This document shows positions 11,238 to 19,758 of a stretch of 64,000 nt of DNA, in pieces. Below the pieces are notes generated by a model. The model worked only from the letters and a program-made list of their open reading frames with translations, made no database searches and was not told where the DNA came from. Numbering within the stretch: position 1 is the first letter of the stretch; each line of letters begins with the position of its first letter. Source of the DNA: Calothrix sp. PCC 7103 (GTDB lineage: Bacteria; Cyanobacteriota; Cyanobacteriia; Cyanobacteriales; Nostocaceae); assembly GCF_000331305.1 (NCBI RefSeq), contig NZ_KB217478.1, forward strand, positions 1,967,679-2,031,678. The letters are read 5' to 3'. Both the position numbers and the translations under genes were made by a program.

Positions 11238-12506
11238 ATGCTAACAAGGTTAAAAGTATCTGGTTTTAAGAATCTCGTCGATGTAGATGTACGTTTTAGA
11301 CCATTTACCTCTGTTGCAGGCGCCAACGGTGTAGGAAAATCTAATTTATTTGACGCGATTAGATTTTGAAGTGCTATTGCAGACCGTCCTTTGATCAAAG
11401 TTGCTTTGGCTGTTTGAGATGATGAAGGACGAACATGTGATATACGCAGCTTATTTCATCGTGTTGGTAGCACTTACACTGATATAATGTCGTTTGAAGC
11501 CGAAATGATTATACCTTTTGAAGGCGTTGACGACTTAGAACAAAAAGCCGAAGCTAGTATTACTTTTCTTCGTTACTCAATAAATTTCAGTTACAGTTCA
11601 GATGATAGCTTACGGTCATTAGGGGCCTTAGAAATACTCAAAGAAGAGCTAGTTCATATCAACTTAGGTGATGCTAAAAAAAATTGACTATTCCCTCATA
11701 CCACTGAGTGGCGAAAATCAGCAGTTAAGGGGAGACGCACTTCACCCTTTATTTCCACAGAAGACGATGAAGGCAAAACAGTTATTAAGCTACACCAAGA
11801 TGGTAGAAATGGAAAACCTTTATCTCGACTTGCAACAAATCTTCCTCGAACAGTCCTTTCTATAGCCAATGCAGCAGAAAGTCCAACAATGTTGCTGGCA
11901 CGAAGAGAAATGCAATCTTGGCGCCTGCTCCCAAGAATTATCGCCAGCTTAGAAATTTATCCATGTAATTTATTATTTATTCATCGTGATGCTGAAAGAG
12001 AACCATACGAAAAGCGTATATAGCGTTTCCTAAGCAACTGAGTTACACTTAATTCTTTACCAATAAAATAAGCGACTTTAAAAACGTACTTTACTAGACC
12101 GGGAAACGCTATAGTTGAAATAAAAGAAGCTGTAGAAGCGGCAATAAAGAAATCTGTAGTTTTGCCACCAGTTGTTTCTGTAATTCCAGCACGTATGCAG
12201 GAAGCATGGCTTTTATTTGACGAATTAGCAGTGCGTACCGCAGCAGGAAATCCTCGTGCTAATCAACGGTTACAATTACCAAATATTAATAAGCTTGAAC
12301 AATTACCAGACCCTAAAGAAATTCTTCATGGACTTCTATACGAAGCTAGTGGTTTAACAGGTCGCAGGTTAAAACAATTTTCTGTACACGAACGAGTTCA
12401 TAGAGTATCAGAGCTTATTGATGATTTTTCCCCATTGCGAGCTTTGTCTACTTTTCAAGCTCTTAAAGCTGACATCCAACAAATTATTCAAGAACAAGGT
12501 TGGTAG
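11238..12506 (+). pseudogene. Broken AAA ATPase / DUF4276-like relic
   Basis: One reading frame runs from ATG 11238 to 12506 and is recognisable throughout, but it is interrupted. The N-terminus is a RecF/OLD-like ATPase (KVSGFKNL, then Walker A GANGVGKS at codons 28-35). Three in-frame TGA codons occur at 11367, 11415 and 11685 (codons 44, 60 and 150), and a 91-bp MITE at 12021-12111 adds a TAG. Sequence after about 11930 (LYPCNLLFIHRDAE-like, then VIPARMQEAWLLF to the end) resembles DUF4276-type proteins usually encoded by a separate gene next to such ATPases. A deletion has therefore probably fused the 5' half of the ATPase to the 3' part of its neighbour, losing Walker B. The last part (12162-12506) is open but unlikely to be expressed as a functional protein. 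Confidence 0.8.
12021..12111. mobile_element. 91-bp MITE with TA target duplication (IS630/Tc1-like type)
   Basis: Terminal inverted repeats TAGCGTTTCC (12021-12030) and GGAAACGCTA (12102-12111) are perfect. The element is flanked on both sides by TA (12019-12020 and 12112-12113), as made by IS630/Tc1-type transposases. Removing the element plus one TA rejoins the host frame in phase (KRI-VEIKEA), which fixes the boundaries. It has no coding capacity and no related transposase is in the window. Confidence 0.8.
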
Positions 12507-12593
12507 TTTACAGATAGAGAATAAATAATAAACTTTATTTTACTTTATTTTATTTTATGTGTATTTACTTATTTATTAAATGCATTAAATGTT

Positions 12594-12822
12594 GCAGGGC
12601 AAACGCATCTTAAATGGGCTGTGAGCAAGGAATAGCGGTCAAATGATGGCGCCGATTCTATTTGAATATAACTATTATTCATTACCAACTATTTAACTAT
12701 ATCAATATTTAATTAATTCATCATTAAACAATAACTTATATCAATACATAACTACTACAAATAAATTAACAAACAAATAAAGGCGAAGGGTATGGCATCG
12801 CCATGCCCCAGCCACGGGCGCC
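12594..12822 (+). repeat. Left 229-bp inverted arm of the ISAs1-type element
   Basis: Matches the reverse complement of 14262-14490 over the full 229 bp without gaps. I count about 11 substitutions by eye (about 95% identity). It contains two GGCGCC sites and the near-palindrome ATGGCATCGCCATGCC. Confidence 0.85.
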
Positions 12823-12877
12823 GAAAAAAATATGGGCATGTGATGATAATCTTTATTCATATTTCTTAGGTGCAGCT

Positions 12878-14066
12878 ATGACTGATTTAATGATGGAACC
12901 GAAACAAAAACGAACAATCGCAGATTTTTTTGAAAATGTAAAAGACCCAAGAGTAGAACGCACCAAGCGACACAAGCTGATAGATATAATTACGATTGCG
13001 ATTTGTGCGGTTATTTGCGGAGCCGAAACTTGGATAGCAATAGAAACGTATGGGCAAGAAAAACAAGAATGGTTAGGAAAGTTTTTAGAGTTATCTAATG
13101 GTATTCCTTGAAGCTCGCCGGGGGAAGCTTCCCCCGGCAGACTTCTCTCATGATACCTTTGCAAGAGTTTTTGCAAAAATTAATCCTGCTTCATTTCAAG
13201 AATGCTTTTTGGAGTGGATAAAATCAATAGCACAAATAACTAATGGCGAAGTTATTGCGATTGACGGAAAACAATTAAGACGTTCGTATAATAAAAAATC
13301 ATCTCAGCGTGCGATTAATATGATTAGTGCTTGGGCGGTGAGCAATAGATTAGTTATGGGTCAGCTAAAGGTAGATAATAAATCCAATGAAATAACAGCA
13401 ATTCCAGAACTGATAAAAGTATTAGATATTTCTGGCTGTATTGTTACAATTGATGCAATTGGTTGTCAGAAAGAAATAGTTAAAACTATAACGAAACAAG
13501 AAGGAGATTATGTAATTGCACTTAAATCTAACCAAGGAAACTTATATCAAAATGTAGAGCAGCTATTTAAGGAAGCTATTTCCTCCAGATGCAGAGGATT
13601 CAAATCAAGTAGCTATAGCACTCGTGAATCAGGACATGGACGTGAAGAAATACGTAATTATCTAATGCTTACAGATATTTCAAATCGCATTGTAGATAGT
13701 AAGGAATGGGAAAATTTTCAAAGTATAGGCATGGTTGAATCGGTAAGAATTGTGAATGGAGAAACAACAGTTGAGACACGCTACTATATCAGTAGTTTAA
13801 ATCGAAACGCAAAAAAATTTGGGAATGCAGTTCGCAGTCATTGGGGTGTTGAAAATTCATTACATTGGATATTAGATGTTGGATTTAACGAAGATGAATG
13901 TCGCATTCGTAAAGATAATGCACCACAAAATTTTGCAGTTTTACGTCGAATAGCAGTTAATATCTTAGGTAAAGATAAAAGTCGAAAATTTGGAACAAAA
14001 AATAAACAGTTTTTGGCATCCATGAATAACGAATACTTGGCTGATATCTTGGGACTAAGTTTATAA
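12878..14066 (+). pseudogene. ISAs1-family DDE transposase, frameshifted
   Basis: Transposase in two frames. 12878-13111 encodes the N-terminal domain (IADFFENVKDPRVERTKRHK, then ICAVICGAETW, up to ELSNGIP). 13146-14066 in another frame continues SHDTFARVFAKINP through the catalytic region (AIDGKQLRRS, IVTIDAIGCQ, RSHWGVENSLHWILDVGFNEDECRIRKDNAP). The break is a 37-bp palindromic insertion exactly between the Pro and Ser codons; without it the two parts join in phase. The start is taken at ATG 12878, since earlier in-frame codons lie in the inverted arm. The catalytic residues look intact, so loss of function is due to the frameshift alone. Confidence 0.85.
13109..13145. repeat. 37-bp palindromic insertion inside the transposase gene
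   Basis: The inserted sequence is centred on AAGCTT with perfect arms GCCGGGGG and CCCCCGGC (22-bp perfect palindrome), extended by GAAG and CTTC at the ends. It is far more GC-rich than its surroundings. Boundaries follow from the conserved transposase reading GIP-SHDTF on either side. No second copy is seen in this window. Confidence 0.75.
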
Positions 14067-14261
14067 TCATTTGTTAAATAGTGAATTCGTTATAAATGTT
14101 AGTAAATCTCTAACTATGTTGACTGATGACTTTCAAAAATAAACAGTCATCTCTGTTGAACTTCAGAGTTAATTCCGCTCCTTATTAAGTAGAAAGCATA
14201 TAGGATAAAAGAGCGATTACTTCTTGTTAAATATACTATTTATCAGGGCAAACTTATTACA

Positions 14262-14490
14262 GGCGCCCGTGGCTGGGGCATGGCGATGCCATACCCTTCG
14301 CCCTTATTTGTTTGTTAATTTATTTGTAGTAGTTATGTATTGATATGAGTTCGTGTTTAATGATGAATTAATTAAATATTAATATAGTTAAATAGTTGAT
14401 AATGAATAATAGTTGTATTCAAATAGAATCGGCGCCATTGTTTGACCGCTATTCCTTGCTCACAACCAATTTAAGATGCGTTTGCCCTGC
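14262..14490 (-). repeat. Right 229-bp inverted arm of the ISAs1-type element
   Basis: Inverted partner of 12594-12822. Immediately inside it, at 14244-14253, a second CAGGGCAAAC occurs in the orientation of the left end, suggesting an earlier rearrangement of the element's right side. Confidence 0.85.
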
Positions 14491-14603
14491 TTTCTCTGCC
14501 CATCCCACAAGAATGTAAGAGTGTAGAATAATGTGGGAGCAAGGCGAAAATATCTTGGGTAATGAGAATCTAAGAAACGTTTCTTAGTTGTTCTTGACGA
14601 TGT

Positions 14604-15483
14604 TTATTTTTGTAATTTTTCAACTTCTGCGACACTTAACCCCGTAGTTTGGCTAATCGTTTGTACATCTAAAACACCAAGCAGCGAACGTGCAATAGCA
14701 AGTGCTTTTTCTTTTGCTCCTTCTTCTCTACCTTCTGCTCTACCTTCTTTTCGGTCCTTCGCTTCACCGTCCTGTTGTGCTTTTAAAATTGCATTTTTGC
14801 TGTCGTGAAGAAACATTTCTCGTTTTTCTAGCACATCTAGCTCCTTTCTAGTTAATTTACTTTCTCTTGCAACTTCAAACGCATGATTTATTTCTGGAAC
14901 TTCTTCCATGCTAGCAGGAACAGACTGGAGCGTATTTGCTGCTTTCAGGAAGTACAGCCATTTATCTGATAACGTTTATAATTCTGAAAGTTGTTTATTG
15001 AATTTGGGCAACTCGACAAATACTAGTTCAATATCATCGCTATAATCTGTTAAATCGTCCTTTTCTTTTAATCGGTAGCGAGATATAACTTTATTATTTC
15101 CTTCAAACATGTCAAAATCAGTAATAGTCAAGGCTATCACTGGATTTAATAGTGTATAGTCCTCACCAAGTCTAAGCTGAATTGAAAAGGCTATGTCGGC
15201 TGCATTATATAGCACCCGCTTCTCGAAACCCAACACATTTAAAACCTGCATCTCAATAATAACGGTTTTATTTCCTGTGATAGTCGCTTTTACGTCTAAG
15301 TATGAATCTTTCATACCCGCATAGGCGCGGCGCCTGATAAGGGTCAATAATTTCTAAATCTAAAATAACAGGTTTTTCTTGATACAAAATCGCATTCAGA
15401 AAACCAATTAGAATATCTTTACTTTGTTTAGAACCAAAGATTTTTTTAAAAGCAAAATCAGTTTTAGGATTTATAAAGGTCAC
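14604..15483 (-). pseudogene. Rpn/PD-(D/E)XK nuclease family protein, broken
   Basis: Remnant of a recombination-promoting nuclease (Rpn, PD-(D/E)XK 'transposase'-like) protein. It begins at GTG 15483 (VTFINPKTDFAFKKIFG), six bases after the good ribosome-binding site GGAGGG. The first part ends in a +1 frameshift near 15315-15335, around a GGCGCC site: DPYQAPR in one frame, GMKDSYLDVKATI in the next. The second part (with the nuclease-type IIEMQV segment) runs to an in-frame TAA at 14976, and the same frame continues with SDKWLYFLKAANTLQ and the typical Lys/Glu/Gly-rich tail (EGRAEGREEG) to 14604. Two lesions make an active product unlikely. Confidence 0.8.
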
Positions 15484-15556
15484 AATAAACCCTCCCAATT
15501 AGTATTCATTTAAGAACAATAGTATCATTTGTATGGGTTATTGGCGCCAATAAATT

Positions 15557-15983
15557 TTAGGCAGTTTTCTTATCAGCGTCATTTTGAATATGACGACGTA
15601 ATATAGAATTGATAGTTGCTTTGTATTGTCCGCCCTGTGCTTCAAACCAAGCCATTACATTAGGGTCAAGCTGCACGCTTATTTTTTGCTTGAGCAACAG
15701 GAATCCTTAATGTAGCCTTATTAAAAAATTCCGAAGTCAGTGGTGGAATATCACTATAGTCAATATTATCATCAGACATTGACTCTAATGCTTCCCAATT
15801 AGTACGAGAGGTACTCTTCAAATTTTTGTCGCTCATATCGATTTGCCTGTGTTCACCGTAGTCAAAAAGGCCATCTAACTCAGTTAGCATAGAACCATCA
15901 AACATCTGAGGAACGTGCGCGAAGTCAATTTTGTGTTTACGAATGTTTTCGAGGTTTTTGGCTTCGTCCCACTCAAAAAGCAT
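15557..15983 (-). pseudogene. Collapsed BrnT toxin - BrnA antitoxin pair
   Basis: The frame from ATG 15983 starts as a BrnT/DUF497 ribonuclease toxin (MLFEWDEAKNLENIRKHKIDF). At about residue 48 (after DYGEHR) it passes directly into a BrnA-type antitoxin beginning MSDKNLKSTSRTNWEALESM, so the C-terminal half of the toxin has been deleted in frame. The antitoxin is then frameshifted at a run of six A near 15680: the original frame ends in a stop at 15666, while the next frame carries the conserved SVQLDPNVMAWFEAQGG and NSILRRHIQ to the stop at 15557. Both proteins of the module are therefore broken. Confidence 0.75.
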
Positions 15984-16087
15984 GAAGGTTTAGGAAGATA
16001 GTTGCAGGTTTATAGCTATTATCGCTCTTGAAGGGTGAATTTGGCGATAAAATATAAATTGACGTAGTACAAATTCAGGCGCCACCT

Positions 16088-16294
16088 ATGACTCGCGCAT
16101 TAACAGCGATTGTGTATTGGGAAGAAGATGTTTATGTAGCTGAGTGCCCAGAAGTAGGGACAGCTAGCCAAGGTGAAACGATTGAAGAGGCAATTGCTAA
16201 TCTTAAGGAAGCCACCGAACTTTATTTAGAAGAATTTCCTTTGCCTAAAGCAAGCCCTCGTTTATTAACTACATTTGAGGTGGCAAGTGCCTAG
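16088..16294 (+). CDS. hicB: HicB-family antitoxin, 68 aa
   Basis: Short HicB-type antitoxin with the partial RNase H-like fold: TAIVYWEEDVYVAECPEVGTASQGETIEEAIANLKEATELYLEE is the family core. It should bind and silence the downstream HicA toxin. No separate C-terminal DNA-binding domain is present, as in many short HicB proteins. Its stop overlaps the start of hicA by eight bases. The reading frame is intact, unlike the other toxin-antitoxin genes of this island. Confidence 0.85.
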   Translation: MTRALTAIVYWEEDVYVAECPEVGTASQGETIEEAIANLKEATELYLEEFPLPKASPRLLTTFEVASA

Positions 16295-16535
16295 ACTACC
16301 ACGGATTAAAGGTTCTGAGGTTATTCGCGTTTTAGAACAGTTAGGTTTTGTCCAAGTAAGACAGCGCGGAAGCCATGTAATTTTGAAAAAGCAAATTATT
16401 GATGATAATCAAGAAGTAATAAATGAAATAGGTTGTGTTGTACCTTTACATCGTAAAACAGTAGCTCTTGGAACACTTAGAAATATTTTGAACCAAGCAG
16501 GCATTTCAGACGAGGAGTTTCTTGAAAATTTGTAA
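16287..16535 (+). CDS. hicA: HicA-family mRNA interferase toxin, 82 aa
   Basis: HicA/YcfA toxin, a double-stranded-RNA-binding-fold ribonuclease that cleaves mRNA. The core PRIKGSEVIRVLEQLGFVQVRQRGSHVIL contains the catalytic His of the GSH motif. I place the start at GTG 16287 (VPRLPRIKG), inside the end of hicB; TTG at 16275 would add four residues. The order hicB-hicA is the reverse of the classical one but is common in cyanobacteria. The gene looks complete. Confidence 0.85.
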   Translation: MPRLPRIKGSEVIRVLEQLGFVQVRQRGSHVILKKQIIDDNQEVINEIGCVVPLHRKTVALGTLRNILNQAGISDEEFLENL

Positions 16536-16638
16536 AAGTAAAAAGTGATGCCCCTTCTACAATACCGTTGGCAAATGGTTTATCTAACCGCTCAATTAAC
16601 AATTCCCTTCGGCAGTGAATGTGTCATTTCAGACCATG

Positions 16639-16664
16639 TAGAGACCGGATTAATCCGGTCTCTA
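16639..16664. repeat. 26-bp perfect palindrome, TAGAGACC family
   Basis: TAGAGACCGGATT followed by its exact complement. It sits downstream of both hicA (plus) and tldE (minus), where it could act as a terminator. Related palindromes lie at 22999, 47603 and 48846. Confidence 0.75.
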
Positions 16665-16705
16665 TCAACCAATTTGTGTGAAACGAGGGGTTCGGGGGAT
16701 CAAAT

Positions 16706-18052
16706 CTATAAAGTATAAGTAAAATTATCTACCAACATTCCCGGCACCATATTACCCCCTAGTTGTCGGGAGTCATAAGTACCAACTTCGGGAATAAATT
16801 CTTGGAAATTAGTAAAATCAACTAAATTTTCACCCCAGAATTTATAAAGAGTCTCATCAAAGCGCAAATTCTCAATAGGCACCACAATTTCGCCATTTTC
16901 TACCCAAAAGCAAGCATAGCGAGTCATTCCGGTAATTCGACCAGTAGGTAAGTCACTCCAATTTAGATAGTGCAAATTAGATACATATAAACCTGTACCT
17001 AACTGAGTAAGAATGTCATCGAATGCAAGATTTCCGGGAGAAATTTCTGGGGAGCGTAATGACTCTGTACTGTTGGCGCCGTTAGCTACTTTGTCATATT
17101 CTTTAGCAGTACGGGAATTTACAAGTGTCGAAGCCAAAGTACCTTTTTCGATAACATATAATTCAGGTGCTGCCATTTCACCTAACTCATTAAATCGTGG
17201 TACTAAGCCAAGCTGAAAGTTTTCTTTAAGATTTAATAACGGAGAAAGTTGTTTTTCACCGCGCCATAGTAAAGCTAAAGAACTATGTCCCTGTTGAATA
17301 TCCGCTTCGCTAACTCCACCCCATGACAGCATTGATATTAAATCAGAAACTGCTGCGGGAGCAAAATAGGTTCTATATTCTCCTCTTGGTAATTCTTTTG
17401 GTGGATGCGCTAGCAATTTTAACAGTTTTTTCGCATCATTTATTTTAGCAATATAAGCATTATCATCCCATTTACTGCCTGCGTAAAACCCTTTTACAGC
17501 TTGTCCTTCAGAACTAAAAATCGAGTAGTCTAATGTAAAAGAATTTGTGACAAACCAGTGTTTTTGTCCGCAAGAATCAGCATATCCTTTAATAACTATA
17601 CCACCTGCATAAATACCTGTAAAATCTAATTCCGAAACAGGCGCCAATATAGTTGATACAACAGCATCTAATTCTAATAGCTGACCAGTATTAACTTCGC
17701 TACTAGTATTATTCCCTGACGGTAACACTAAATAAGGGTCAATTGGTAAATAAGGTAATTCTTCACGCAATTCTAATAAAGCAGCATATGCAGTTTGCCA
17801 ATCAATTTCCCAATTTCCCGTGAACGAAAAGTGACGATAGCAAGTGCGCTGATTATCCATTAAAGTAAGTTGAACATAGCCATCAGCAACACTACCTGTT
17901 TGGCGAACTTTCGCATTATTAAAACGAGTAAATTGACTGCGCTCACTACTTAATTTAACAGTGAATGCTTCGCTCTCTAATTTCTTAGCGATTAGTGTTT
18001 CAACTAACTTATTAAAGCTTGTTTCTAAAGTAGATAGTTCAGATATACTCAT
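16706..18052 (-). CDS. TldD/PmbA family protein, TldE-type subunit, 448 aa
   Basis: Member of the TldD/PmbA (TldE) family, the non-zinc partner of the heterodimeric TldD/TldE protease that processes peptides such as microcins or modified peptides. It lacks the HExxxH zinc motif of TldD and keeps the C-terminal family features (SRTAKEYDKVANGAN, GLYVSNLHYLNWSDLPTGRITGM split across the end of the barrel, and GNMVPGMLVDNFTYTL at the C-terminus). The tldD-like gene lies just upstream on the same strand, 103 bp away, so the two form an operon tldD-tldE. Natural substrate in cyanobacteria unknown. Confidence 0.85.
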   Translation of the reverse strand: MSISELSTLETSFNKLVETLIAKKLESEAFTVKLSSERSQFTRFNNAKVRQTGSVADGYVQLTLMDNQRTCYRHFSFTGNWEIDWQTAYAALLELREELPYLPIDPYLVLPSGNNTSSEVNTGQLLELDAVVSTILAPVSELDFTGIYAGGIVIKGYADSCGQKHWFVTNSFTLDYSIFSSEGQAVKGFYAGSKWDDNAYIAKINDAKKLLKLLAHPPKELPRGEYRTYFAPAAVSDLISMLSWGGVSEADIQQGHSSLALLWRGEKQLSPLLNLKENFQLGLVPRFNELGEMAAPELYVIEKGTLASTLVNSRTAKEYDKVANGANSTESLRSPEISPGNLAFDDILTQLGTGLYVSNLHYLNWSDLPTGRITGMTRYACFWVENGEIVVPIENLRFDETLYKFWGENLVDFTNFQEFIPEVGTYDSRQLGGNMVPGMLVDNFTYTL

Positions 18053-18074
18053 GGTTCAATTTAATTAGGAGTAG

Positions 18075-18134
18075 GGTGCGTGACGCTACCAATAATCTTA
18101 AAACGAAGCCAGCTATCCAGTAGCGTCACGCACC
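18075..18134. repeat. Inverted repeat between tldD and tldE
   Basis: GGTGCGTGACGCTA (18075-18088) and its exact complement (18121-18134) form a 14-bp stem with a 32-base loop. It resembles GC-rich dispersed hairpins of Nostocales intergenic regions. In the mRNA it could set the ratio of the two subunits. Confidence 0.6.
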
Positions 18135-18155
18135 GGAGCGAGGCGCAAAGCGAAG

Positions 18156-19598
18156 TTACGTCCCTCCACCAAACACTTCAACATCGGCAAACAAACAAAC
18201 AGGAGAACCATGTCCTACCCATATTGCCTGATTTGGTTCACCTTTGCCGCAAAATGGAGTACCATACATTTCCCAAGTTGGGGCGCCACCTACCTTAACT
18301 AAACTTCCCCAAAATTCGGGAGTAGTCGCGCGGTAGTTAGGATTACGAAGCGTTTTGGTTAATTTCCCGTTTTCAATGAGCTTGGCATACTCACAGCCAA
18401 ACTGGAACTTATAGCGACGGTCGTCTATCGACCAAGAACGATTCGATTCCATGTAAACGCCATGTTCGATATCTTGGATAACATCATCAAATGTACCTTC
18501 ACCCGGCTCCAGATTCAAATTTGCCATGCGGTCAATTGCTGGACGGTTCCACGAACATGCACGCGCGCAGGCAACACCAGGAATATCTGCCCGTGCTTGA
18601 CTTTCTAAACTACCTACACCTCGTTGCAGTACTCCTTCTTTAATTAAATACTCCCGTGTAGCAACGGCGCCTGTATCATCAAAAGCATAACTAGCTATTT
18701 CACCTGGAACAGTTGGGTCAAAGGTGATATTCATCAACTTAGAACCATAGACCAAATTACCAAAATCGCTCTTCTTAACAAAACTACCACCTGCGTAGTT
18801 GCGCTCATCCCCCAATATTCGGTCAATTTCTAAAGGGTGTCCTACGCTTTCGTGAATTTGTAGCATCATTTGGTCAGGCGCCAAAACCAAATTCGTGCGA
18901 ATATCTGGACACTCTTCGGCAATGAGTAATTCGATAGCTTCCTCACCAATACGCTGTACACGCTGCCAAAGCTTATCATCTTGGAAACGTTCTAATCCAC
19001 CTTGATATGTGTGTGCTTGCCAACCGTTATTAGTACGCTGTTGAACTACTCCACTATCTTGGGCAGTTGTACCATAATACGTACTAATAAATAGAAATTT
19101 TTGATATACTTCCGAACCGTTACTGCTTACAAACCAAGTTTCTTTGTCAGTAGTAACAACTTCTGCAACAGTTTGAACTATTTTGTCGCTAACTTTGAGA
19201 GTTTTGCAGGTGCGGACGAGTATATCATTGATTTCTCCAGAACTAATTGCATCAAACGGTTGTGTATAAGGAGAAACATATTCACCTACCACCTTTGGAC
19301 GCGCGGTTGTCAGTGCAAATTTATATACCGACCATTGTTGTGCTGAACGAGCTTGTTTATATGCAGTTTCTGCCGCTAATTGTAAAGCATTATGTTGTAA
19401 CGAATTTGTTGCAGCATAACCAATACAGCCATCAACTAAAACTTCAATCATTGCTCCAAGAGTAGTTGATTTGCCGTTGCGCTGTGGTATTCCATCACGA
19501 ACATTCCGCGTAGCAGATGTATCTTTTACTGCTCTAATACCAACCCAATCAGCTGCAATATCTATATTGTTTATTGCTTTTGTTAGTTCAGTTAACAT
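18156..19598 (-). CDS. tldD: TldD family metalloprotease, catalytic subunit, 480 aa
   Basis: Catalytic half of a TldD/TldE protease. The zinc-binding motif HESVGH (His249-Glu250-His254) is present inside LQIHESVGHPLEIDR, followed by the family signatures GSKLMNITFDP and DDTGAVATREYLI. The C-terminus (GSPVCLFADVEVFGGG) matches the family end. Length is usual. It is the first gene of the pair with the TldE-type protein; the heterodimer forms a closed chamber that digests unfolded short peptides. No peptide-modification genes lie nearby. Confidence 0.9.
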   Translation of the reverse strand: MLTELTKAINNIDIAADWVGIRAVKDTSATRNVRDGIPQRNGKSTTLGAMIEVLVDGCIGYAATNSLQHNALQLAAETAYKQARSAQQWSVYKFALTTARPKVVGEYVSPYTQPFDAISSGEINDILVRTCKTLKVSDKIVQTVAEVVTTDKETWFVSSNGSEVYQKFLFISTYYGTTAQDSGVVQQRTNNGWQAHTYQGGLERFQDDKLWQRVQRIGEEAIELLIAEECPDIRTNLVLAPDQMMLQIHESVGHPLEIDRILGDERNYAGGSFVKKSDFGNLVYGSKLMNITFDPTVPGEIASYAFDDTGAVATREYLIKEGVLQRGVGSLESQARADIPGVACARACSWNRPAIDRMANLNLEPGEGTFDDVIQDIEHGVYMESNRSWSIDDRRYKFQFGCEYAKLIENGKLTKTLRNPNYRATTPEFWGSLVKVGGAPTWEMYGTPFCGKGEPNQAIWVGHGSPVCLFADVEVFGGGT

Positions 19599-19705
19599 AT
19601 CAATTTATTAATTTAAGTAAATAACTATTCTTGGCGCCAACTTATTGCCATAAGTAATAACATAAGTGCTTTTATCAAAAGTAGCAGAATTTGGCAGCAA
19701 ATTAT

Positions 19706-19758
19706 GAACGGATGTAACGGATAAACTTTCTGTTACATCCGTTACATCTGTTACATCC
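19706..19758. repeat. (GGATGTAAC)n 9-mer repeat at the cysS stop codon
   Basis: ACGGATGTAACGGATA on one side and TGTTACATCCGTTACATCTG plus TTACATCCG on the other form an inverted hairpin. The repeat includes the last codons and the TAA stop of cysS (minus strand), so it doubles as a terminator-like structure. Confidence 0.65.

Larger units (their letters stand above)
12595..14489 (+). mobile_element. ISAs1-family insertion sequence with 229-bp inverted arms
   Basis: Element of about 1.9 kb ending in CAGGGCAAACGCATCTTAA (left) and its complement (right), which resembles ISAs1-family termini. It contains a broken ISAs1 (H-repeat type) transposase. The terminal repeats continue inward for 229 bp on each side instead of the usual short length. 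I see no matching target duplication: the left flank is ATTAAATGTT, the right flank TTTCTCTGCC. Insertion may be old, or one flank was altered. Confidence 0.75.

Noticed and set aside
11238-11687. UGA read as tryptophan (recoding) in the ATPase gene
   Set aside because: The same frame also carries a MITE with a TAG and an apparent deletion, and the other genes of the window end normally at TGA, so simple decay explains it better.
12803-12877. Transposase N-terminal extension inside the inverted arm
   Set aside because: These codons lie in the repeat arm or between it and ATG 12878, and the family core starts after that ATG.
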